From contig CAMPET010000398.1 of NCBI GenBank assembly GCA_946803715.1, positions 13,627 to 36,868 of the forward strand: a stretch of DNA of 23,242 nt. The letters run 5' to 3'. A model generated the notes under the pieces. It saw nothing but the letters and a program-made list of their open reading frames with translations. It did no database searches and was not told the DNA's origin. This document shows positions 1-10,500 of this stretch, in pieces. This DNA comes from Beroe ovata. Its lineage: Eukaryota; Ctenophora; Nuda; Beroida; Beroidae. Position 1 is the first letter of the stretch. Each line of letters starts with the position of its first letter. Position numbers and translations under genes: made by a program.

Positions 1-64
1 CACACACACAATCACACACAAACACACACAGACACACACACACAGACACACACACACACACACT
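1..64. repeat. (CA)n microsatellite
   Basis: The window opens in an imperfect CA dinucleotide run with occasional AATCACA and GACACA interruptions. It continues off the left edge. A shorter CA run lies at about 2272-2285. Confidence 0.97.
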
Positions 65-1055
65 GAAAGGGTCATTGTTTTTGTAGCAGTGTGCCACAGT
101 AAGGAACGGCAGTTTGAACGGCTCGGGTATGTGATTTTGTCTTCATTTCTGGTAATGTCTTATGCGTGTTTTTACTTAGCTTCAGCTATAATTTCTACAA
201 TGAATCCCTTTCTGTTCTTACATTTGGAGTTTAGTTTTCCCCTATTTTTTGTCCCTCCAGTTACAGTCTATAGCACTATTTGTTGTTTTGAATACATTCA
301 GCATTCAAACTAAGCAACATCCGATATATACTTTTGCTACAACGCCCATCTGCACAACATTCTAGAACCACCATAAGTTACTGTTCAGGACAGGTGGTCA
401 ATGTTCATGATCAATATTCTGTAGCTCACAGACACCCCTACTATGTTGAGCTGTGCTATTTATTTCATGATTGGATTTGTCCGCGTCACTATGACGCTGT
501 TTCTTCATTATATATTATCGTAGCTTCGGGTCACATTTTGATGAAAGTTCACTTTATTTTCTGCCTTCTGATTTGGTATTGGTAATTGAGATGTTTGGGG
601 TAGGTAGCAACATTTGGTGACTACGGATACTTTATGATGTGTTGAGTCAATTATACCAATAAGTGCAATCTATCTCCCAGCCCCTGGCCCTCTCACCAAT
701 GCTTACTTATTGCTGACCCCACCCTTTACTTATGATTTATTATTTTTATCCGTTTCATATCTCAGTAAAGATAATTCTGCCTCGTCTAAAAATAGATAGC
801 ATCTTACTTTTACTCTTTTTTTGTTATCGAGAATAGAATCGTGACATAAAAGTTTATAGCAAGTTAATAGCTGCTGGATACATTGCACACGTTGTGTTAG
901 GATGGGCTAGCATAATATATGCGTTGAGTGTGTGTGGGGGGGGGCAGGGTGTTGTGAAATGAACGTTGTGAAATGCACATGTCACTTCCTCTGCGTTGCA
1001 AAATATTTGAATTTATATGCCTGGTTCACCGTCTCACACTCTGTCCTATAATATT

Positions 1056-1239
1056 TGAAACCGTGGATATATATGCAAGAGTGTCAAAGACAAAGTTTTG
1101 CAAAGTGCTCGAACTTTATTAAAAAGTGAGCGTGTCACAAATAAAACACAGTTATTGGGCTGTCTTAACTTTAAGTTAAGACTTAAAGTTAAGACAGCCC
1201 AATAACTGTGTCTTATTTGTGAAACCGTGGATATATATG
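1056..1239. repeat. 20-bp direct repeats bracketing the hairpin
   Basis: TGAAACCGTGGATATATATG occurs at 1056-1075 and 1220-1239, identical. The second copy overlaps the hairpin's right arm end by two bases. The asymmetry, with 60 bp of unrelated sequence between the left copy and the left arm, argues against a simple target-site duplication. Confidence 0.9.
1136..1221. repeat. Near-perfect hairpin, 41-bp arms, 4-nt loop
   Basis: The left arm is 1136-1176, the loop TAAG is 1177-1180 and the right arm is 1181-1221. By eye the arms pair at 40 of 41 positions, the only mismatch being A in the left arm against C-pairing G in the right. The 20-bp direct repeat TGAAACCGTGGATATATATG lies at 1056-1075 and again at 1220-1239, abutting the right arm. 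It could be a fold-back/MITE-like insertion or a palindrome made by template switching between the direct repeats. No transposase gene is seen. Confidence 0.93.
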
Positions 1240-3757
1240 AAATGCGTCAATTTGCCGAGCATTATCAAGTCCGATCTTGACAACACGTATGATTATTATG
1301 AGTCTGATTTCGAAATAATAAAGTGGTCCCCGGCAAAATTTGCAGAATCACGCGTGCACGCTCAGTGGGATTTAACTTAATTTCTAATTTTAGTCAATAT
1401 AATTCAATCATGCACCCCCCTTTCCCGACCCCCATATGTTATTGCTCCACAGTTACCCCTCCCCCTTTTGTACGTGTGTTTTTATTATGGTTGAAATGCC
1501 CCCCCCCCTTTTTAAACAGTTGCTCACAGTTGCTATTCTAGTAGTTTTGACTGCTGATAGTGTTACAATATCTTCAATATCAGCGGTAGTTTTGTCTGTT
1601 GTTTTACTGCCGTCATAGCTACGTCAGCAAACAGATGTGTTCTTTACAATGTCAGAGTTACGCATAATTAAAGGGGGTTCAATGTTCATTTTGTTACCAG
1701 TCGCAGCCTCCTGTTGTGCAATTCTGGGATGCTCTACGTTTTCGGAAGCAATGTTGCCGACCTTTTGACCTACAGTAACAATTTCTTATTGAATCAATCA
1801 TACTACTCAGTACTCACAATCATCTAGCATTCTAGCAACATCTCATAAGAGCAACACTGTGCACAGCGCACACTGTAATTGCTAGTGCACAATGTTGCAC
1901 CATTACAGTGCAGTCTAATTACAACCTTGCATGATTTTTCCAAATCCTGCATATTTATTATTCACACTTGACGGGTCGTCGGGAGTTATTATAATTAGGA
2001 AGTAGCATGGATGATTGAGAGATAATTAGCGGATAACCTAAATAATCATCCGAAAAACCTGCTCTAATTACAGACTGACTTGTCACTGGTATGTTGATTG
2101 AGACACGGTTAAATAAGACAGTCATTAGCCTCGGAGCGAGTGAGTAATGGAAGTAGACAATTTTGAAACCTAATACTATACCCTAAAAATAGGTTTATGT
2201 TACTGTAGCAAGTCGGCGGTCTGATTGATAGAATGTTGAAATGATAACGCGTTTTTGCCGCTCGTTGCAAATACACACACACACATCCATGACGTGAAAT
2301 TTAATTATTTAATTTATTTTTCTGCAAAGGTGCGTTGTATGTGAGTGTGTGATTTAATTTTTTTGATTTCTTTTTCCGTTATTTCACTTTACTGATCGAA
2401 ATCTCATTTCTGATGCGAATGATCATATTTGAATTAACATTCCGATTCCAGATTGTTCTTTCCACCATTCTTACTAGATGTTCTGCTGCTATCATTTACA
2501 AGTCCATCCCTCAACATTACTTTTTGCATACATTGCTCATGTCTATACCACAGTACACATGACGCACAACATAATAATGAATCGTATGTTGCTCATGCTG
2601 AAGTTGCTTGATAACTGTGTCTCATCCTCCTGTTAAAATATCATTTTAGTACTAGATACGTCATTTTCCTGGCCCCATGCCAACGAAATGACGTATCCCC
2701 CGATAGATTTTATTGATTTAAAATGAATTGTGTTACGATATCGTTCGTCTTATGATGCTGGCCTCATTCTTTAGTGTCTGTTGTTTCGTCATGAGCTCCA
2801 AATATGTCTGTTTCTTTTTGTCGTTCATTGTGCTCTAAGCATTCACAAAGGCAAAGTTTTGATCATTTTGGAGCGAAAATTTCATGGTGTAAAGGTCTAC
2901 AAAAAGGTCTACAAATAAAATTTGTTTTTACTCATTTTCGCGAAGTCTTCGAATACGATTTCTAACGAAAAGGTTTTTGTCGATTCGAGAACGTTCCCTG
3001 GATTCTCGCTCCACCAAATTTCGATCATTGTGACACATATTATAACTGAGAGTACCACATAACATATATGAGTGATATTTAATATTTTGTTATATTTGAC
3101 TTTCCGGGAAACTCAATACATCTCAATTCTCACCGATGGACGCTCAAATCACTTAATCAGATTTCATAATGTGTCCGTGACAATCTTATTCCGATACCGC
3201 ATTCTTTATTTCGATTTAATAGAATTCTTTTCATTCTTTGTCGATTCGTCAACCATTACCTACGATTGCAACATCGACATAACTCATGCAATTTGTTGCG
3301 AGGATGTTGCAACTTCCTTCCTGCGAAATTTAGCAAAGTCTTGTTAAACCAGCATTTTAAACAAACCTACGCTCTACACACATTATATTAGGTTCATCTC
3401 AAATTATATGCCCCTTTGTATGATTATGCGCATATCTCATATTCTCAGTTCTGCTGTCCTTCTCAAGCGGTGTATTTGCCTGGAAAAGAAGGAAGTACTT
3501 TGATCTCAACTAATACACGTGCTTCGTCACTCTTATCTCACAATATATCTTGTTACTGTGCCAAATTTAGATTTCATTTCCTTTGACATTGCCTAAACAA
3601 TCCGTACCAATCGTGATTCTACCTCCACGAGATTCTTGATCTCAGTCCAAGTTGTCTTTTCATGATTTTTCCTCCCTTCACGTCCATCCTACTTTATTGA
3701 TATTTCGTCCGAATCTCAACCCGCCACGTGCGTTCCCAAGTGCGATACTATGTAACA

Positions 3758-3881
3758 ATGGAGAGTGTAACGCTGCACGTGCGACTCGCTACATTCTTCA
3801 CGATACACGCACTACAAATACTGCAATGTATGCGTGTTTTCATCCTCCGTTTTGTTCTCTTCCAATGGGGCTCCCACCAGA
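3758..3881 (+). CDS. Possible upstream exon of EIF4G (weak)
   Basis: A strong donor, CAGA|GTAAGT, follows 3881. An open frame with ATG at 3758 (or 3728) reaches it with one base left over, which is the phase needed to join the next exon at 4095 (two leading bases) and encode Lys. The encoded residues are hydrophobic and do not resemble an eIF4G N-terminus. The exon may be 5' UTR, or the donor may be chance. Transcript data would settle it. Confidence 0.18.
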
Positions 3882-4094
3882 GTAAGTATATTGGCAGACC
3901 AGCATCTTTTTATTAGGGAGCAATCTTTTAGATGAACTAGATCTAAAATAGACCGAATTCCCAATTTCAGCCCACCTCCTACGAAAATTGTCCGAACTCT
4001 TGACTCTCTCACGGTCACCCCGCCTCACTAACCCCTCTGTCCTAACTCCCACCCTTTCCTCACCCCTAACTCCCTAACTCCCCCCCCTTTTCAG

Positions 4095-4565
4095 AGATAC
4101 TCCCGCAAGAAGATCTCCCCTCCTCGGAAGAATCGTCAGAGAGCAAGGACCACTTCATGACCCCACCCGCCACTCCCTCCGCATACAAACGTGAAGCAAA
4201 GTCCCCGCCCGCGCAGTCACCGCCCCCTCCTCCACCTGTGGAGTTGGATGATGTTATGCCGGTTGTGGCGCCCGCAGACGTGCCCGCCGTCCCGCAAACT
4301 GAACCTGTGAGTGCCGGAAAGTTCTACCTGTTTTTCCGGGATATTTAACTCAATTTGTGCTGAGATTAATAGTGATTGTTAATACGTTCTATCTCTCAGA
4401 CTCCGCAGAAGGTCGAGGAACCGAAACCTGTCGTCGAAGAGAAGACGACCCCAACTCCCCCTCCCCCCGCAGCTACAACCCCAGTGGTCGAGGAAGAGAA
4501 AACCCCAGAGGTCACCACCCCTCAACCCCCCTCCACAATTGATGTTGCTCCAGCGATAGAGGAAG
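4095..4565 (+). CDS. EIF4G: eIF4G N-terminal exons: acidic, Pro/Glu-rich disordered region
   Basis: Two exons, 4095-4306 and 4400-4565, preceded by a pyrimidine tract of about 60 bp ending TTTTCAG. The first encodes an acidic Ser/Glu stretch then a run of prolines; the second encodes repeated Val-Val-Glu-Glu and Thr-Pro motifs. Low complexity, many Thr-Pro sites and no fold are typical of the region upstream of the eIF4E site in animal eIF4G. The donor at 4307 is GTGAGT and that at 4566 is GTAGGA. The second exon is repeated, slightly changed, at 5765-5919. Confidence 0.75.
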
Positions 4566-7500
4566 GTAGGAACATGATCGTCAAGAAAATCGAATAGTAT
4601 CCTAAGTTACGGGGTAGTTATGTTCTCTATTTTTAAGTAGGATATGTTACCGGAACATTCTTTTCCGTCTGGGATGATCGATTGATCGATTTACATCCGA
4701 AAACTTCACGATAATATCTCCGACAGGCGAGATTATCGAGGAAGAGGAGACCACGCCCACTGGACATTTCCGTTACTCCCGAGAGGAGATGATGGCGTTG
4801 AGAGAGGCTCAGGATAAGCCCCTCGGTAACCTCCCCAAGTTTGAGTGCGTCATGAGCAAACCCATCCTCCGACAGAGGTGATTTCCAGGACAAATTTTGA
4901 AAACTTCCCAAACTTTCATTCAAAATTTGGATGAGATAACTGCATATAACTAAAATAGCTAAAATATTTCCTTGTGTTTACCCTCCTTCCCCCTCGACAG
5001 AGCGAGCAATCACTTCGTTCCGACGTGGGAGAAGGAAAGTAACAGGAGTAGGTCACGGGGTGGGGACAGGAACAGGAGCATGGATAAGAATATGTCGAAT
5101 ATGTCCATGAAACCTACTAGGATCATCGAGCATACACTTGCACCAGTAGTGGTCAGTGTCACAATTGACACTATTTATACTTTTTTTCTATCATTTTTTG
5201 TGGATTTATGCATTTTTCGAGATCCGAAACATTCTAGATTACAACTTTTAAACTGAATCGACATCATGCGATTTTAAACTCTGCTCTCTCCTCCAGACAC
5301 GAAAGAAGNTATGCTGGCTAAAGGTGGACACAAGCAGAAGCTAGTTCCGGGCCGAACTAGCAGTGCTCCTGCGCCCAGGAAGAACACTATTGAGAGGGAG
5401 AAAGCGTCGGCTCTCGCCAGCGCCCATGCTATTGCAGGGGTAAGTGATAACATTAACTTCGGCCTGCATATATGCCAACCTGTGCAAGGCAAGGGAGCCA
5501 CGTGAAAATAACTGGAAAAATTGTTATTTTGAGTTGAACAAATTAGATGAAATCCAAAACATTCTAGATTACAACTTTTAAACTGAATCGACATCATGCG
5601 ATTTTCTAACTCTCCCCTCTCCTCCAGACACGAAAGAAGAGCTCCAACGCGTGGTTACCTAAGCGTGAAGAGGCGCCCAGCGCGGAGATGGATGCGAACC
5701 AGAAAGTTCTTAAATCTCTCCGGGGAAACATTGTGTCTATTCTCAACAAGATTACTCCGCAAAACGACCCCCAAGAGAAGACGACCCCAACTCCCCTTTC
5801 CCCTGCAGCTACAACCCCAGTGGTCGAGGAAGAGAAAACCCCAGAGGAAGAGAAAACCCCAGAGGTCACCACCCCTCAACCTCCCTTCACAATTGCTGTT
5901 GCTCCAATGATAGAGGAAGGTAGGAACATGATCGTCGAGAAAATCGAATAGTTACGGGGTAGTTATGTTCTCTATTTTTAAGTAGGAGATGTTACCGGAA
6001 CATTTTGATCTTTTCCGTTTGGGATGATCGATTGATCGATTTTCATCCGAAAACTTCACGATAATATCAGGTGAGATAGTCGAGGAAGAGGAGACCACGC
6101 CCACTGGTCATTTCCGTTACTCCCGAGAGGAGATGATGGCGCTGAGAGAGGCTCAGGATAAGCCCCTCGGTAACCTCCCCAAGTTTGAGTGTGTCATGAG
6201 CAAACCCATTCTCAGACAGAGGTTACCTAAGCGTGAAGAGGCTCCCAGCAAGGACTTGGATGCGAACCAGAAAGTTCTTAAATCTCTCCGGGGAAACATT
6301 GTGTCTATTCTCAACAAGATTACTCCGCAAAACTTCAAGGACTTGAGTGTTCAGATCTTGCAATTGGTGGGTAATTACCCAACTAATTGTCAATTACCAA
6401 TTAATACTTGGAAATGGAACTTGGCTGCGGAATTTTATCGTTATTTCTAACGAAATGAATATGAGTTCTGAATTGACGTACGTGTTACGTTCCAGGGAAT
6501 TGATAACAACGAGAAACTTGAGATTGCGGTTGAGATTATCTTTGAGAAGGCTGTTCTTGAGCCAGCTTTCAGTCAGACATACGCCAACCTGTGCAAGGTA
6601 AGGGAGCCACGTGAAAATAACTGAAAAAAGTACGACCGAAAAATCACGAGTTTTTCGGGCATGGCTTGTTGTGATTAAATTTGCTTTTATTCTATTTTTA
6701 GCTGGGAAAATTGTTATTTTGAAGTTTTGAGTTGAACAAATTAGATGAAAATGAGATGAAATTTTAATCTTTACAGGAAGAATAATTTCCCTCTCCTTAT
6801 GGAACTACCTGAATTTTACAACCCCATTTTTTCAGATCATGATTTCGATCAAGTTCCCAGAGGAGCCGAACCCTAAAGTGTCACCGTTTAGGAAGAAACT
6901 ACTGAACCGGTGTCAAGAAGAGTTCTTCAGAGAAAAAACGGATGAAGAGGGTGTCAATAAGTTGATAGATGAACTGAACGCCAAGAGTAAGTATTTCCAC
7001 ATCATTGGTTTAGTTGAGGAACGAGTTTCCTCTCCCCCCTCACTCATCCTCACTCATTCCTCACTAATTCCTCACTTCTTTCCACAGCTGATCTGAGCGA
7101 GAGTCAACGAACTATCGAAATGGAGGAACTCCTCTATAAGAAGTCTAAACTCAAGAAGAGGATGCCGGGGAACATCAACTTTATCGGAGAGTTGTACAAT
7201 CTCTCGATGCTCTCCTCCAAGATTATCCTCACTCAGGTATAAGGAAAGTGGAGCGGTGAATGGTGATGGAAAATTACCAAAACCGATACGCGATGAAAAC
7301 AAATTGAAATTTCTCGTGAATGGATGAAAAATTGTCACGATTGAAGGGTTGTGTTTTGCGATTTTTCTCGTTCTCACGCCTCTCTCTCTCAATTACCGCA
7401 GTGTGTCATGAATTTGCTGAACAAGAAGGACGATCAAGGGAAAGTCGACGATGAGGTAGTGGANAATTTGCTTTTTTCTATTTTCAGCTGGGAGAAATTG

Positions 7501-10500
7501 TTATTTTGAGTTGAACAAATTAGATGAAAATGAGATGAAAGTTTAATTTTACAGGAAGAATGATTTCCCTCTCCTTATGGAACTACCTGAATTTTACAAC
7601 CCCCTTTTTTCAGATCATGAGTTCGATCAAGTTCCCAGAGGAGCAGAATCCTAAGGTGTCACCGTTTAGGAAAACACTGCTGAACCGGTGTCAAAAAGAG
7701 TTCTTCAGAGAAAAAACGGATGAGGAGGGTGTCAATAAGTTGATAGATGAACTGAACGCAAAGAGTAAGTTTTTCACATCATTGGGGAAGTTGAGGAACG
7801 AGTTTCCTCTCCCCTCTCACTCATCCTCACTAATTCCTCACTTCTTTCCACAGCTGATCTGAGCGAGAGTCAACGAACTATCGAAATGGAGGAACTCCTC
7901 TATAAGAAGTCAAAACTCAAAAAGAAGATGCTGGGGAACATCAACTTTATCGGAGAGTTGTACAATCTCACGATGCTCTCCTCCAAGATCATCCTCACTC
8001 AGGTATTAGGAAAGTGGAGCGGTGATGGAAAATTACCAAGACCAATTCCCGATGAAAACAAGTCGACGGCGATCGTGATCGAAATTTCTCGTGAATGGAT
8101 GAATGGGATTTTACTCGTTCTCACGCCTCTCTCTCAATTACCACAGTGTGTCATGAACTTGCTGAACAAGAAGGACGATCAAGGGAAAGTCGATGATGAA
8201 GTAGTGGAGTGTTTGTCAAAGCTCTACACGACAGTCGGCAAGAAGTTGGAGGCTGAATGCAATGATGAGCAAAAGAAGAGTATCTTTGATAGGACGTGGA
8301 ATGAGTTCAAGTCATTGTCCACAGGTGTGCTTGACACCACTTTACTCTAGATACTATTTCTCGCCTTGACACCACTTCTCCCTCTTGACACCAACTTTCC
8401 CTCTTGACACCACTTTTCACTCTGACATTACTTTTCACCCTGACATCACTTCTCCCCCTTGACACCACTTCTTTTCCCCCAGATTCCCGATACCCATACC
8501 GAATCCGGTTCATGATCCAAGACGTCATGGAGCTGCGTGAAAACAACTGGGTCCCCAGGAGGGTGGAGGCTAAACCCCAGCGTATCGAGGATATCCACAG
8601 GGAGCATGCTCAGGAGGAGCATGAGAAGAAGATGGAGGCTACCCTGGCTGCCGCTTCCTCCTCCTCCAGGAAGTCCAAGTCAAGTGAGTGGTGGCACGGG
8701 GGTCCGGGATTCGGGACTGCGGGATTGAAAATTGATGATATCACGGCACTAAACATGAATTAAATCGTTAATTGACCAAGACGTCGTGGCCACAATATAT
8801 CTTTAATATCTCCCCCAGGAACAGACAGTAGGGACGAGAGACACATGAAAGGAAGCAGGGACGGAAGAGACAAGGACTACGTCCCGAAGAAGATCAATAC
8901 TCCTCTTGATCTGAGCAAGCTCGCTCCACAGGTACCATCTATAGTCAATCTGGAATATCTGGGTTTGGTTTTCCGAGAGATCGCACGAAAACTAATTCTC
9001 TGATAAACGGCTCTCGCGTCGTGTGATTTGATTCCATTAACGGTATTCTAGAAATACGCCTCCCAGAAACTAGACGGTGGCGTCATGCACTTTGGCCCAA
9101 CTGCCGGGANACTGCGGGATCGAAAATTGATAAAATCACGGCACTAAACATAATGAATTAAATCGTTAATTGACGGAGACATCGTAACCACAAGACGTGA
9201 TGACGATTTCATCAATAATTCTCTAATACCCTCCCTCATCGCAGGAACAGACAGTAGGGACGAGAGACACATGAAAGGAAGCAGGGATGGCAGGGACAAG
9301 GACTACGTCCCGAAGAAGATCAATACTCCTCTTGATCTGAGCAAACTCGCTCCACAGGTACCATCTATAGTCAATCTGGAAAGAGAATATCTGGGTTCGG
9401 TTTTCCGAGAGATCGCACGAAAACTTATCCTCTGTTTAACGGTTCTCGCAGCGTGTGATTTGATTCCATTAACGGTATTCTAGAAATACGCCTCTCAGAA
9501 ACTAGACGGTGGCGTCATGCACTTTGGCCCAACTGCCGGGAAGTGGGGTAGGGGCAGTGGCACGGGGAGTGGCACAAACAGCCCGCTGAGTGGCAGCAAA
9601 GAGGATCTCTCTGCTCCCACCAACAAGTGAGTTTTATCCGGGGGGGATAATTAGAGTTTGGAGCTATAATCCTGGGATTTCATCATTATTTGTACTTTTT
9701 GGAAGGTATTCGACTACTGAATTCCACCATTCTTTCGTTACTCTGACTCCGTGTTTTCCCTCACAGCCGGTTTGATATGCTGGCTAAAGGTGGACACAAG
9801 CAGAAGCTGGTTCCAGGCCGAACTAGCAGTGCTCCTGCGCCCAGGAAGAATACTATTGAGAGGGAGAGAGCGTCGGCTCTCGCCAGCGCCCATGCTATTG
9901 CAGGGGTAAGTGATAACAGATAGCACCACTTGTACTAGGAAATAACTAGAACTCCTGAAATCATCGGTTCCTGCTACCTGTATGAAACCGAACACTCCAT
10001 TTGTCCACTCAATACTCACCCTAAACGATTTGGGAATTTTCCTCGCTACTCTAACATCTCTGCCCCTCCCCCAGAGACGAACTCCATCCCGATCTCCAGT
10101 CAGAACACCCTCACAGTCCCCGGACAGGGCTGCCACCGAGCCCAAGGATCTGGCTGATGAGGAGATCCAGAGGAAAACCAAATCAATCCTCTCCGAGTAC
10201 TTCGAAATCGAGGAATTGGAGGTAGGGCAATTTCTTGAAATCCTCCGATTTCTTGCTTCTTACATACGTACCTATTGCAACTTTTCTATATTTTGTTCTG
10301 ATACTGCTCCTTCAAGTTCTAAGAAGTCGGGTGACGGGTACTTTTCTGCGGAATTTTCCTACAAATTCAGTACATTTTGTTCTCGTTAATCGTTCCCTCT
10401 TCACTTATTCTAATCTCTACAGGAAGCCATTGATTGCGTGAAGGAAGAGCTGAAGTTGGTAAAGAAACACCACATTTTCGTGCAGGCTGCCATCACCCTT

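Larger units (their letters stand above)
65..3650. other. Gene-poor AT-rich stretch, no supported coding region
   Basis: I found no open frame longer than about 90 codons, no recognisable protein family and no convincing chain of phase-matched exons on either strand. It holds a G-run near 930-945, an 11-bp direct repeat GTTGTGAAATG near 950-977, the hairpin at 1136-1221 and a weak 9-bp inverted repeat (1871-1879 with 1902-1910). It may be intergenic or contain long introns or UTR of EIF4G upstream exons; the sequence does not decide. Confidence 0.6.

Noticed and set aside
9738-10181. 147-codon minus-strand frame
   Set aside because: It is the antisense shadow of two well-supported eIF4G linker exons.
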